This document shows positions 35,556 through 48,271 of a DNA stretch of 64,000 nucleotides, in pieces. A model generated the notes under the pieces. The model made no database searches. It was not told the origin of the DNA and was given only the letters and a program-made list of their open reading frames with translations. Both the position numbers and the translations under genes were made by a program. The stretch is from Anaerolineae bacterium (GTDB lineage: Bacteria; Chloroflexota; Anaerolineae; Aggregatilineales; Phototrophicaceae). The stretch's first letter is position 1; each line of letters begins with the position of its first letter. The DNA is taken from contig JANWYT010000023.1 in the NCBI GenBank assembly GCA_025055175.1, positions 186,001 through 250,000 of the forward strand. The letters are read 5' to 3'.

Positions 35556-35977
35556 ATTTGCGCGGCTTTAGCCCCCGCCTGCTGCATGGCGTCGATGAAA
35601 GCCTGGGCCGTATCTTGGCAGGCGCGCCACTGGGCTTGAACGTCTGCTGAGCCAACCTTGCTGCTCAGCAGGGCCAACAAGGCGCGACGCTCTTTGCTGT
35701 AGGCGCTGTAGACGATGAACAGCGATATAGCCTTCAGACGGCGCTCAAACCAGCGCCAGCCCTGATAGATGACGACGATGTTCAGGCCGGTCAGCAGGAT
35801 CGTGGTCGTCGATGAGGGGATGAACTGGGCCAACAGCACCCCGCCAGCGGTGGCCAGCAGCAGGGCGGCGAATAGGGGCAAGCCCACCGTCTGGGCCAAG
35901 CGCATGAGCAGATCGGGCAGGTAAGCGCGCACGCGCTGGTGGAGCGCTTCGGCCTGGCTTTGCAGCGAATTGGGCAT
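35552..35977 (-). CDS. Small two-helix membrane protein
   Basis: A 141-residue protein with an amphipathic N-terminus, two hydrophobic helices (about 33-52 and 58-77) and a soluble helical C-terminal half with basic and Ala-rich segments. Start 35977 has AGGCG upstream and is 11 bases after the previous stop; the long upstream in-frame extension lies inside the neighbouring gene and is rejected. It is the last of a possible three-gene unit with the FHA-FHA-TIR gene. Confidence 0.72.
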   Translation of the reverse strand: MPNSLQSQAEALHQRVRAYLPDLLMRLAQTVGLPLFAALLLATAGGVLLAQFIPSSTTTILLTGLNIVVIYQGWRWFERRLKAISLFIVYSAYSKERRALLALLSSKVGSADVQAQWRACQDTAQAFIDAMQQAGAKAAQI

Positions 35978-35988
35978 GATGACGCGCC

Positions 35989-36999
35989 TCACATGGTGAC
36001 GATACGCTTGGCCACGCGCAGTTGGCTGGGGAAGACGGGCAGGAAATCGATCAGGCCGTTGAACTTGTGGCCGCGCTCCTGTAGGAAGCGGCGCAGAACG
36101 CTGATCGTACCAGGCAAGAGCGTCATGCCATGCGTGCGCTTCTCCATCAGGATGTAGGCGTTGGCTTCTGCCTTGCTCACGTAGTCCTCCAGATAGATGG
36201 CCACAGCAGCGGAGTTGAACAGCACGATGAACTGGTCTTCCCAAGTAGGATATTTGGCCTTCATCTGCTCAGTGACGGGCAACTCGCGTTGGCTAATCTC
36301 CGCCATTCTGTCTTCGTGTTGGCGTAGGTAAGCGGTCAGCAGCAACCGCGAGTATTGGAACAAGGCGGCGCGGTAGCTGTGGGTGATGTTCGTCTCTTCG
36401 TCATAGGGCCAGGGCGGACTCTCCCCCCAGGCCAGCGGCGGCGGCACAATGCTGATGAGCTGGGTGTCGGTCTGCGCGCCGACTTCGTTGTCCGCTGGAT
36501 AGCTGATGTTGGGGACGAACAGCAGCTCCTGGTGGATTGGCCCCAGGAACGACTCCAACAGAGCCTTGAAGTGCGTCTTGGCGAGGATGCGCGTCGCCTG
36601 GTTGAGGGCGTCATCCCAGGCTTTGTGGCTCTGAGAGCTGCTCCAAAACTCAGCTAGGGCGCTGCTCTCGTAGAAGTCCCACAGGGCGCGATTCCATTGG
36701 GGCGGCATCCAGCTGGGCAGGACATTGGCTACCAAGCCTGGGAAAGGCCAGGTCATGACCACCGAGAAGAGCTGCTGAAGGCTGACCCCCTTGTCCAACA
36801 TAGCCTGGAGCTGCACGATGGCTTCGTGATTTTTGTGGCCGTTGTCGGCCAGGTACTTCATCGTCTGGCGAGCATGAGCATGGGCGTGGTGACGCTTACG
36901 ATCCTGGGCCGTTTGCGGGTAATTGGTCGCCGCCAGCGCTGCCGACATCAGACGGATTCGATCATCAATCAGGACGCGCACAGCGCTGGAATCGCTCAT
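35989..36999 (-). CDS. Unknown soluble protein in the FHA-TIR gene group
   Basis: A 336-residue protein, helical, with no signal peptide. A His-rich segment lies near residues 36-50 (KRHHAHAHARQ). Conserved-looking aromatic stretches such as WPFPG and WDFYESS follow. No catalytic signature is recognised; an HExxH motif was sought and not found. It sits between the FHA-FHA-TIR gene (99-bp gap) and a two-helix membrane protein (11-bp gap), all on one strand, so a joint function is plausible. Confidence 0.72.
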   Translation of the reverse strand: MSDSSAVRVLIDDRIRLMSAALAATNYPQTAQDRKRHHAHAHARQTMKYLADNGHKNHEAIVQLQAMLDKGVSLQQLFSVVMTWPFPGLVANVLPSWMPPQWNRALWDFYESSALAEFWSSSQSHKAWDDALNQATRILAKTHFKALLESFLGPIHQELLFVPNISYPADNEVGAQTDTQLISIVPPPLAWGESPPWPYDEETNITHSYRAALFQYSRLLLTAYLRQHEDRMAEISQRELPVTEQMKAKYPTWEDQFIVLFNSAAVAIYLEDYVSKAEANAYILMEKRTHGMTLLPGTISVLRRFLQERGHKFNGLIDFLPVFPSQLRVAKRIVTM

Positions 37000-37098
37000 G
37001 AGGCTTCGCTCGCTCTGGATATAAAAGCTGGGCTAACTGCCCCGCTATTTTAAGCTCCAAAGCGCCTACTCGCAAGCGCATGGTGGTTTTCGCCAGGC

Positions 37099-38298
37099 TC
37101 AGCCTTCTGGCTTGAGGATGCCTGTTGAGCGGCGAATGAGGCGATGGATGGCCGAGAAGGCCGTGCGCGGCGACTCGGCGGTGTAGGTGACGCGCGGCAG
37201 TCGGCCCATCGTCAGAGGAAGCTGCGACGATTCGGCTTGGCGCAAGACATAAACCGGCTTGTTGCGAGCCGTGAAGTAGTTGGCATGGCTGAGCTGCTGC
37301 GGCGTGACGCCGTGCTGCGAGGTGACGACCAACAAGGTGCGGCTCTCTAGGCGGGCCTGTTCGATGGCGGCGCGCCAGGGTGGCGTGTTGGGCGAATAGA
37401 GCTGATCCACCCACACGCGCAGTTCAGCGTCCCACAAGTAGCGCAGCAGCGGCAGAACGAGGGCGTCCCAGTCTTCGCGCTGATAGGTGATGAAGCAATC
37501 GATCGCGCGCGGGGGCGACATGAGCAAGCTGTATTCTTCAGTGCTGATGGTGTTTGGCCTGATGTCGATCTGCGGAGGACGGGCGTGCAGGGTGTCATCC
37601 TTCGTCCCCAGCCGCGCTTGAGTGCGCACAGTCACGCCCCAGGCCGTCGTATCGTAGACATACCACAGGTCTACTGTCTCCCCCAAGCAGATGTGATCGT
37701 TGAACTGCACCCGGAAGAGTTGATAGGGTGGGATGGGCTGGCCGTTGATCTGCGTACCATTGGTTGACCCCAGGTCTTCGATGGCCAAGCCCTCTTCGCT
37801 CACGACGACGCGCAGATGGGAGCGGCTGACTTCGCTGTCAGCCAGAACAATGTCGTTGACGCCCAGCGTCGCGTCGCGCCCCAGGCGGAATTCAGGTCGA
37901 TCCAGCTGGTAGATGTGGGGCATTTCATCATCGCGACGCTTGATGACCAGGTAGCCGCGCGGCGGTGGCGCATCGGGGGTGATGACGTGGCGACCTACAC
38001 TCTCGCTATTGAGGTAGAGCAAGACGGTATCGCCAATTTGAATGCGATGGCCGTGCGCCAACATGAAGCCCTCTTCGCCCACACGCCGCTCGTTGACGAA
38101 CGTGCCATTGGTGGAGTTGGAATCGTGGATTTCGTAGTCGTCCAACACGCGCACCAAGCGACAATGGACGGCGCTCACCTCGCTGTCGTCCAGGACGATA
38201 TCATTGCGCACGCTGCGCCCGACGATGACCTCGTCACCTTTGAGGGCGAAGGTCTTGCCGCGCTGAGGGCCATGCTCCACCAGTAAAAAGCCTGTCAT
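37099..38298 (-). CDS. FHA-FHA-TIR protein
   Basis: A 399-residue soluble protein. FHA domain 1 (about 1-95) has GRSVRNDI, VSAVHC and NSTNGTFVN; FHA domain 2 (about 120-215) has GRDATLGVNDI, VSRSH and GSTNGTQING, so both keep the Arg, Ser/His and Asn that bind phosphothreonine. After a linker a TIR-like domain (about 265-395) starts at AIDCFITYQRED and includes LRVWVDQL. The helix that bears the NADase glutamate in active TIRs reads TPQQLSHANYF, without a glutamate, so it may be a non-catalytic adaptor. The exact start is uncertain (TTG 18 bases upstream is possible). Confidence 0.88.
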   Translation of the reverse strand: MTGFLLVEHGPQRGKTFALKGDEVIVGRSVRNDIVLDDSEVSAVHCRLVRVLDDYEIHDSNSTNGTFVNERRVGEEGFMLAHGHRIQIGDTVLLYLNSESVGRHVITPDAPPPRGYLVIKRRDDEMPHIYQLDRPEFRLGRDATLGVNDIVLADSEVSRSHLRVVVSEEGLAIEDLGSTNGTQINGQPIPPYQLFRVQFNDHICLGETVDLWYVYDTTAWGVTVRTQARLGTKDDTLHARPPQIDIRPNTISTEEYSLLMSPPRAIDCFITYQREDWDALVLPLLRYLWDAELRVWVDQLYSPNTPPWRAAIEQARLESRTLLVVTSQHGVTPQQLSHANYFTARNKPVYVLRQAESSQLPLTMGRLPRVTYTAESPRTAFSAIHRLIRRSTGILKPEG

Positions 38299-38441
38299 GA
38301 TGTTTATCCCAAGCAATCAGGAGAGCAATTTCTTAATGGATTGTACTCGGCCTTAGGTTGCATGTGGGTCAAATATCAAGGAACATGCACAAGATTGGCA
38401 TATCCTTAGCATTATTCTTGCAGATGGACTGCTATTTTGCC

Positions 38442-38472
38442 AGCCTCCAAGCTTGGAGCGTGCCTGGAGGCT
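38442..38472. repeat. Intergenic hairpin with nested palindrome
   Basis: AGCCTCCA (38442-38449) pairs with TGGAGGCT (38465-38472). Inside it CTCCAAGCTTGGAG (38445-38458) is a perfect 14-bp palindrome, so two exclusive hairpins are possible. It lies just after the DUF4340 gene stop; no T tract follows on the minus strand. Confidence 0.5.
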
Positions 38473-38487
38473 AGTAGTACAAAAGTC

Positions 38488-39534
38488 CTATGGCGTAGCC
38501 TCGGCCGTCGCCTCAGGCGTCGCTTCGGGCAGCAGCAGTGACGTCGTCAGTAAGCTGGCAATTTCGTCGTACTCCTTCTTGGCGACGATCAAGACGCTGC
38601 TGTCTTGGTTGACCTGAGCGTATACTTGACGACCTGTAGGGTCTTCGCCGCCGAAGCGCAGCTCGTAGACGAAGCCATCGTCGCGGGTGGCCTGGGCTAC
38701 CAAGCGCGGCGCGTCCAAGCCCAAGCGCGTCAAATCCACCGCATCATCGACCACGTCCTCGGCGCGGATGAAGCCGAAGTCCTGCACGGCCAGACGCGCG
38801 GCCGTCTGATCGACGCGAGAAGCATCGGCGCCGCCCGCAATGCGCCACTGGCCGTCCTCGTCGCGCTCCAGAATCACTTCTGGCCCGTCGGGCTGCTGGG
38901 CCACGCGCAGCGCTGTGATGCGCGCATCGCTGAAGTCGCTGAAGATGGGGCCGGCCTGGGTTACATCGACGCCAGGCGTTGGGGTGGGCTGGACGATGGG
39001 CGGATTGTTGACGTAGCGCGCCAGGCCATCGACCTCGCTCGTACCAGTCACTAGATGGACAGTCTGGCGGTCATCGCCTACCAGGGCGTAGTAGCGCGTG
39101 CCAGACGGGTTCTTGCGCCCGATCAGCAAGCTATAATCTTGATCCTTAGCTGTGAAGCGGATGGCCGTCGTCGGGGCGTCTAGGCCATATTGGGCTAAGT
39201 CCGTCGCGCTGAAGCGTGTCTCGGCGCGCAGGTTGACCAAATTGGAGACAGCGGTATCGACGGTGGTCTGCGTCAGGGCCTCGCTGCGCCCTTCCAACAC
39301 CCATGCGCCATCTTCTGCCTGTCGGATGGTCGTCTCGTTGCCGCTGGCTTCATCGCGGATAGTGAGCTGCTTCACGTCCTGCATGGCCACGTCGGGGAAG
39401 AGTGGGCCGCCGCCCTGAGGAGTGGGGCTGGCGGTTGTGTCGGTTGTGCCGCCACCAGAGAGCGCCAGCAAGGCCAGGCCGATCACCACCAGGCCCGCCA
39501 CCAGAAAAATGAGCGTGTTGCGATTCATCTTCAT
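38488..39534 (-). CDS. DUF4340 exported protein
   Basis: A 348-residue protein with an N-terminal hydrophobic helix (about 6-26) and a Thr/Pro linker. Two successive DUF4340-like beta domains follow (about 45-180 and 195-330), each with the WxLxG or WRIAGG core and (Y/R)GLDAP near the middle. The C-terminus is a Pro/Glu/Ala/Thr tail. The family is common in bacterial surface or gliding-related loci, but its function is unresolved. Start 39534 (MKMNRN) gives a proper signal anchor; the longer frame does not. Confidence 0.85.
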   Translation of the reverse strand: MKMNRNTLIFLVAGLVVIGLALLALSGGGTTDTTASPTPQGGGPLFPDVAMQDVKQLTIRDEASGNETTIRQAEDGAWVLEGRSEALTQTTVDTAVSNLVNLRAETRFSATDLAQYGLDAPTTAIRFTAKDQDYSLLIGRKNPSGTRYYALVGDDRQTVHLVTGTSEVDGLARYVNNPPIVQPTPTPGVDVTQAGPIFSDFSDARITALRVAQQPDGPEVILERDEDGQWRIAGGADASRVDQTAARLAVQDFGFIRAEDVVDDAVDLTRLGLDAPRLVAQATRDDGFVYELRFGGEDPTGRQVYAQVNQDSSVLIVAKKEYDEIASLLTTSLLLPEATPEATAEATP

Positions 39535-39632
39535 CGTGCATGCACTCCCAGCAATGGTTGATTTGAAGCGCCACAAAGCATAGCACGAAGCCCGTCAAAG
39601 AGAAGTGTCTACCCAGGCCAGGCCGAAGCGTT

Positions 39633-39638
39633 TACAAT
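39633..39638 (+). promoter_or_regulatory. -10 element upstream of asnS
   Basis: TTTACAATGGGCCG on the plus strand, about 30 bases before the asnS start. It shares ACAATGGGCCG with the region before the site-2 protease gene. Confidence 0.35.
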
Positions 39639-39667
39639 GGGCCGCCAAATGTCCACCCTTATCTCGG

Positions 39668-41023
<1,356 letters not shown>

Positions 41024-41042
41024 TCGGCCCTGAAGCGTGCCT

Positions 41043-42911
41043 TCAGCCCCACCTCGCGCGCGCTGCGCCCCACAGGCGTGGGCCGTAGCGGCGCGCGCCA
41101 TCGTCGATGACGGGCCGCCCCTGGCCCTCTAGGCCCAGCACGGTTTGCCCATCATCCAACAGGCGCGCTTGAGCCAGGTAGCCAGGCACGCGCAGCAGAA
41201 CAGGGTCGCCGCCTTCGGCCACTTGTACCAGCAGCACGCGCGGCAACGCTGCCGAATCTTCCACCACCAGGGCGCGCCATTGACCCGCCTGCGATAGCGG
41301 CGCGGCGTCCAGCAGTCGCGCTCCGCGCAGGGTGAGGATGGGCGCAGGCAAGACCTGCGGCGCAGGCTGATTCACATCGAAGCGATACAGACTGCCTCCC
41401 TGAGCAGCGACGAACTGGCCACTGCGCAGCCACCTAGCCCAGGCCATGCCGTAGGCCATAACCTCTAGGCTGCCATCGTCGGCGCGGACGTTGAACAACG
41501 TCGGCAGGTCATCCGCCAGGGCGTTGATGAGCAGCGCGGCCACATCTGGCGCGGGCAGCGCTTCCAAATACAGGCGGCCTGGCTCGTCAGGGATGAACAG
41601 CACAGGCGCGCCGTCGGGCGGGACGCGCCAAATCCCCGCCTGAGCCTGCTCACCGCTGAGCTGCTCGTCACGATAGTACAGCGCGCCATCTGGGCCATAA
41701 GCCAGCGCAGGCGGATAGCCGCCCCCCAGGCGCGCCAGGGCGCGCGGCGGCTCATCCATCCCGATGCGGTATTCCCAGAGCTGGCCTTCGCTCACGTAGG
41801 CGACGCGCCGTCCGTCGGCGCTCAGGGCATAGTCGCTCACGTCGGACTGCGCAGGCGTCAAGACTTGGGGCGCGCCCTGCCCCCACGACCACACCTGGCG
41901 CACTCCGCCGAACGGGGCGATGAAGCTGACGGGGACCGACGGAGAAGGCAGCAGGCTGGGGTCGAGCTGAGCGCTGCTGGGGACGATCCCCCAGCCGTAG
42001 GCCGAGGCCAGGGGCAGGGGCAAAGCGAACGCTTCGCCAGAGAGCGGATCGACCAGGCTCAGGACGCCATTGGCCAGGCGCAGCAGCGCCGAGCCGTCGG
42101 GCATGGGCCAGCTCTGGCGCACGTCCAGCGCCACCTGGCTGATGACCTGGCCTTGCTCGTCGCTCAGGCGGACGGCTTCGGGCGTTTGGCCGATGAAGAT
42201 GATGGCCCGCTCATCCGTCCCCAGGATGTGATAGACGGCCTGGGGGACGCGGCGCGGCGTCTGGGCGTTAGCGTTGGCCAAGTCCATCTCCACCAAGCCG
42301 CCTTCTGGCGGGGCGAAGAGCAGGCGCTCGGCGTCGATCCAGCGCATGCCGTTGGACTGCGGAATGACGCTCACCAAGATGAGCGAGTCGCCCTGGCGGC
42401 GCATGATCCACCACAGGCCACCAGGCCCGCGCAGCGCGGCGTAGTCGCCCCACCAAACCAGGTGTTCCAGTGGGCCGAGCGCAATGTCTTGGCGCTGGCC
42501 CGTGCGCAGCCAATGGACTTGAGCGCCCTCCAACGTAGTACTCAGCAGGGCGTCAGCCGCCTCTGACCAGGCGATGGTCTGGCCCAGGCCGCGCAGGGCA
42601 GGCAAGCTGGCCGACGCGGCGATGGTGCGCGGCGCATCTGAGCCGTCTAGCGGGGCGACGAATAGGCCCTCTAGGGTGCGGTAGGCCAGCGTGCGGCCAT
42701 CCGGCCCGACGGCGAAGTCGACGACGAAGACGGGCTGGCCCGCCTGCCGCGGCGTCACTTGGCGTATGCCCTGCGCGCCGATGCCGATCATCGTAATCTG
42801 ACCATCATTGCCCAGCACGAACAACTCAGCGGGCAGGTCGAAGCCATCTTGGGCGCGCGCAGCGCTGAAAGGCAAGGCCAGCACGAACAGGGCCACCAAC
42901 AGGCGGCGCAT
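41043..42911 (-). CDS. Exported beta-propeller-like protein
   Basis: A 622-residue protein with a cleavable signal peptide (MRRLLVALFVLALPFSAARAQ, cleavage after Ala-Arg-Ala). The rest is a series of TolB/WD40-like beta repeats, each with a D-G or DGR turn (VGPDGRTLAY, LSADGRRVAYV, YGPDGALYY). No catalytic motif is visible. It starts four bases after the clpC stop, so it is probably read with clpC, though its cell location differs. Confidence 0.8.
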   Translation of the reverse strand: MRRLLVALFVLALPFSAARAQDGFDLPAELFVLGNDGQITMIGIGAQGIRQVTPRQAGQPVFVVDFAVGPDGRTLAYRTLEGLFVAPLDGSDAPRTIAASASLPALRGLGQTIAWSEAADALLSTTLEGAQVHWLRTGQRQDIALGPLEHLVWWGDYAALRGPGGLWWIMRRQGDSLILVSVIPQSNGMRWIDAERLLFAPPEGGLVEMDLANANAQTPRRVPQAVYHILGTDERAIIFIGQTPEAVRLSDEQGQVISQVALDVRQSWPMPDGSALLRLANGVLSLVDPLSGEAFALPLPLASAYGWGIVPSSAQLDPSLLPSPSVPVSFIAPFGGVRQVWSWGQGAPQVLTPAQSDVSDYALSADGRRVAYVSEGQLWEYRIGMDEPPRALARLGGGYPPALAYGPDGALYYRDEQLSGEQAQAGIWRVPPDGAPVLFIPDEPGRLYLEALPAPDVAALLINALADDLPTLFNVRADDGSLEVMAYGMAWARWLRSGQFVAAQGGSLYRFDVNQPAPQVLPAPILTLRGARLLDAAPLSQAGQWRALVVEDSAALPRVLLVQVAEGGDPVLLRVPGYLAQARLLDDGQTVLGLEGQGRPVIDDGARRYGPRLWGAARARWG

Positions 42912-42915
42912 GGCA

Positions 42916-45408
<2,493 letters not shown>

Positions 45409-45448
45409 AGTACTAGTCCTCTCTCATTCTCAGGCTTGAGAGGATAGC

Positions 45449-45473
45449 GCACATGCATAAGAAACGCACATGC
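45449..45473. repeat. GCACATGC direct repeats upstream of clpC
   Basis: GCACATGC at 45449-45456 and 45466-45473, start-to-start 17 bp, in the 82-bp gap between clpC and nadE. The same-orientation spacing could suit a regulator binding clpC; it does not resemble the CtsR heptad or CIRCE. Confidence 0.5.
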
Positions 45474-45490
45474 GAATCGTAAAGTTTCGC

Positions 45491-46354
45491 CTATAGGCGG
45501 CCCGCACGCCCCGTGTAATCGCGCAAATACAAAAAGTCGTGGCCGATGGTGCGGCGGCTCACTTTGGCGATGTTGGGCATAGTGCGCTTGTAGTGGTTGG
45601 CCTTGACGCGCTCCCAAATGCGCCGCACGAAGCCAGGATCGTAGCCGCTCTCGGCAGCCGCTTCCTCTACCGTGTAACGCTCATCCACCAGCAAGTACAA
45701 GATTTGATCGGCGGCCGCATAAGTGAAGCCCAATTCCTGCTCATCGGTCTGACCCACCCACAGATCAGCGCTGGGGGCTTTGTCCAGGATGGCTTGCGGC
45801 ACGCCCAGGTCGGCGGCCAGCTGGCGCACCTGGCACTTGTACAGGTCGGCGATGGGCTGAAGAGCGACGCCGCTGTCGCCGTAGATGGTGCTGTAGCCCA
45901 GCAGGAACTCAGTCTTGTTGCTCGTCCCCATGACCAGGCCGCCCCAGGCCACCGATTGATCGTAGAGGGCGACCATGCGCAAGCGAGCCATGATGTTGCC
46001 CCTGCGCACTGCGTTCATGTCGGGGAACTGGTCGATCAGAGCGTCGGCCATTGGCGTGATGGGGATGGTGAGCGAGGGCAAGCCCAGGTCGTCGATGACC
46101 GCTTGGGCGTCCTCTAGGCTGGCGGCGCTGGACGATTTGTAGGGCATGCGGACGGCCAACACGTTCTTCGGCCCTAGCGCTTCCGCTGAAAGATAAGCCG
46201 AGAGGGCCGAGTCGATCCCGCCAGATAGGCCGATGACGCAGCGGCTCATGCCGCTCTTGGCAATTTCGTCGCGGATGAAGCCCACCAAGATACGACGCGC
46301 CAGGGCCGTGTTGATGGCCATGCGGGGCAAAATGTACGTGGGTTCTGCAATCAT
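45491..46354 (-). CDS. nadE: NH3-dependent NAD+ synthetase
   Basis: A 287-residue enzyme that amidates deamido-NAD with ammonia and ATP. The PP-loop SGGIDSALS sits at about residues 44-52. GTSNKTEFLLGY, STIYGDSGVALQPIADLYK and the late PSADLW.GQTDE are NadE signatures. There is no glutaminase domain, so it is the ammonia-using form. AGAGGGA lies before ATG 46354. Confidence 0.95.
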   Translation of the reverse strand: MIAEPTYILPRMAINTALARRILVGFIRDEIAKSGMSRCVIGLSGGIDSALSAYLSAEALGPKNVLAVRMPYKSSSAASLEDAQAVIDDLGLPSLTIPITPMADALIDQFPDMNAVRRGNIMARLRMVALYDQSVAWGGLVMGTSNKTEFLLGYSTIYGDSGVALQPIADLYKCQVRQLAADLGVPQAILDKAPSADLWVGQTDEQELGFTYAAADQILYLLVDERYTVEEAAAESGYDPGFVRRIWERVKANHYKRTMPNIAKVSRRTIGHDFLYLRDYTGRAGRL

Positions 46355-46388
46355 AGGGCGTCCCTCTGCTCTGCTCAGCGCATTTCAA

Positions 46389-46421
46389 CTCCCCCAACTC
46401 CTACGAGAGGAGCTGGGGGAT
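46389..46421. terminator. Hairpin after the SPFH gene
   Basis: CTCCCCCAACTCCT and AGGAGCTGGGGGA form a 12-pair stem with one mismatch and a five-base loop, between the SPFH gene stop and the nadE start (both minus strand). Probable terminator of the SPFH gene, without a long T tract. Confidence 0.5.
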
Positions 46422-46438
46422 GAGATGAGTAGGTGACG

Positions 46439-47518
46439 TCAGTTGCCGCCCGTGCCGCTCTCTGGCTCGCGCGGCGTCAGGGTGGGGACGGGCGGCGGCG
46501 TGAAGTCGTCGCCCAGATCGACGAAAGTGCTGGCGTCGAATAGGAAAGGCGAATTGGACGGGATGAGGGCCAGGCGGATGTTGGGCGCAAGATTCTGGAT
46601 GTAGGTATATTGCAGCAGATTGGGATTGGCCGCCAATTGGGCGCTGACTAGGGCCAGGGCGTCAGCTTCGGCTTGGGCGCGCTCGCGGATGGCGGCGGCT
46701 TCGCCGCGCGCGGCTTCGATGGCGGCGCGAGCGCGGCCCTCAGCTTCTGTGCGGGCGCGTTCGGCGTCCGTCGCGGCGCGCTGCAACTCTTGCTCGGCGA
46801 TTTGCTTGCGCTCAATCGCGTCGGTGAATTGGTCGGTGAAGTTGATGCGTGGCACGAGGACTTCGCTCACAGCGATGCCGGCGCGCTCCAGCGCTTCAGT
46901 CAGGCGATTCTTGATCCGCTCGATCACCTCTAAGCGCTGTTGGCCATAAATGCCCTCAGCGGCGTAGCCAGAGATGATGTCCTGCGTGATACTCTGGATG
47001 GAGGGACGGATCAGGCCTTCGACGAAGCTGCCTGGCACATTGCTCCAGTCGCGGTGAATCTTGTTGAGCGCTTCGGGATCATCGCGCAGGCGGAAGATGA
47101 TGCTCACGTCCAGGCGCACCTGCTGGCCATCGCGCGAACGGGCTTGCACGGCATCGGCGCTGGGACGCGCACCTTCGCCAGTGTTGTCAGACATGAGGTA
47201 GGTCTGCTGAGCGATGCTGTACATGAAGACCTGCTGCACGCCGGGGATGATGACGTGGATGCCAGCCTGGCGCGGCGTCTCCAACTGGCCACTGACAGCG
47301 TTGAAGACGACAGCGCGCTCGGTGGGCTGGACGACCAGGAGGCCCTGCGCCACGATCAGCAGCAGGACGCCGACGACGATACCCGCGCCGGCCATCAGGT
47401 AGCCGCCACGCGCTGGACGGTTTTGTGAGCCAGCAGCGACCACCAGGGCAATGCCTGCAAAGCCCACCAGGAAGGCGGCCAGCGCTAGAACTTGAATGAC
47501 AGAACTTATGCTGCCCAT
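46439..47518 (-). CDS. SPFH/prohibitin-family membrane protein
   Basis: A 359-residue protein with two N-terminal hydrophobic helices (about 8-28 and 40-62), a band-7/SPFH domain (about 70-230, QPTERAVVF, RSRDGQQVRLDV), a long Ala/Glu/Arg coiled coil (about 235-300) and a short Pro/Thr tail. Prohibitin-like proteins form large membrane rings and often regulate FtsH-type proteases. The start at 47518 (MGSISS) is chosen because AAGGAG sits at proper distance; ATG six bases earlier is too close. Confidence 0.9.
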   Translation of the reverse strand: MGSISSVIQVLALAAFLVGFAGIALVVAAGSQNRPARGGYLMAGAGIVVGVLLLIVAQGLLVVQPTERAVVFNAVSGQLETPRQAGIHVIIPGVQQVFMYSIAQQTYLMSDNTGEGARPSADAVQARSRDGQQVRLDVSIIFRLRDDPEALNKIHRDWSNVPGSFVEGLIRPSIQSITQDIISGYAAEGIYGQQRLEVIERIKNRLTEALERAGIAVSEVLVPRINFTDQFTDAIERKQIAEQELQRAATDAERARTEAEGRARAAIEAARGEAAAIRERAQAEADALALVSAQLAANPNLLQYTYIQNLAPNIRLALIPSNSPFLFDASTFVDLGDDFTPPPVPTLTPREPESGTGGN

Positions 47519-47647
47519 GAACATGCTCCTTCGTGTCCTACGTGCCTGCGTGGCACGGCACAACTTTCAGTATGCTTCAAAGTATACCATCGGCCCACTT
47601 AAAACTCGGTGTAGACACAGCGCATGCTCATCTAGAGCGGGCCAAAA

Positions 47648-47663
47648 CCCCCGCTTTTGGGGG
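47648..47663. repeat. GC-rich hairpin upstream of the SRPBCC gene
   Basis: CCCCC-GCTTTT-GGGGG in the 248-bp divergent gap between the SPFH and SRPBCC genes. TATACT at 47586-47581 (minus strand) could be the SPFH -10. Nothing else is recognised in the gap. Confidence 0.4.
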
Positions 47664-47766
47664 ACAGCCCAGCCAGCGCAGCGCGATCATCGCCCAGGCG
47701 GCGCTTGCGCCACAGGCTCAAGCATGTTTGAATCAAATGCAGCACAAGCACAAGAGAACATGCACT

Positions 47767-48225
47767 ATGGCGCGCATTGAACACACCTTCATCGTCCAAC
47801 GTCCTGTCACCCTGGTTTATGGCCTGCTCACGGATTTCAAGCGCCTGAGCGACTGGCAGCCCGATTTGCTCAGCGTCCACCTGACCTCCGCCGATCCACT
47901 GCGCGTCGGCACGATGATGAGCCAAGAGCGGCGCTTTGGAGCAGGACAAACCTTCCTCAACGTCGATATGTTAGAGGTGGCGCGCAACCAGGCGCTGGAA
48001 TACAGCGGCTTGCACGGGCGCTTCCGCTTGCGCCGCCGCATTGAACTCAGCTCTCAGGGAGGCGCAACCCAAGTGAAAGACGTGCTGGAGCTGCGCATTC
48101 CTCTCTTGTGGAGTTTAGTCAGTCCCTTGTACGCTGCCACGCTGCGTCGTCAGACCGCCGACGAGTGGCGGCGCTTCAAGGCCCTGCTGGAGGGCCAATC
48201 GTCCAGCTCATCGCCCATTCCCTAG
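47767..48225 (+). CDS. SRPBCC (START-like) superfamily protein
   Basis: A 152-residue helix-grip protein with the pattern IEHTFIVQRPVTLVY, LSDWQPD, VGTMMSQERRF and a C-terminal amphipathic helix. These bind hydrophobic ligands in polyketide-cyclase or lipid-transfer-like roles. Start 47767 is chosen since the frame upstream is not conserved-looking and runs through the promoter region. Confidence 0.82.
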   Translation: MARIEHTFIVQRPVTLVYGLLTDFKRLSDWQPDLLSVHLTSADPLRVGTMMSQERRFGAGQTFLNVDMLEVARNQALEYSGLHGRFRLRRRIELSSQGGATQVKDVLELRIPLLWSLVSPLYAATLRRQTADEWRRFKALLEGQSSSSSPIP

Positions 48226-48271
48226 CCTCACCCGCCCATCCCTGCCGAGAGTCGAACGAGGACGACCTGCT

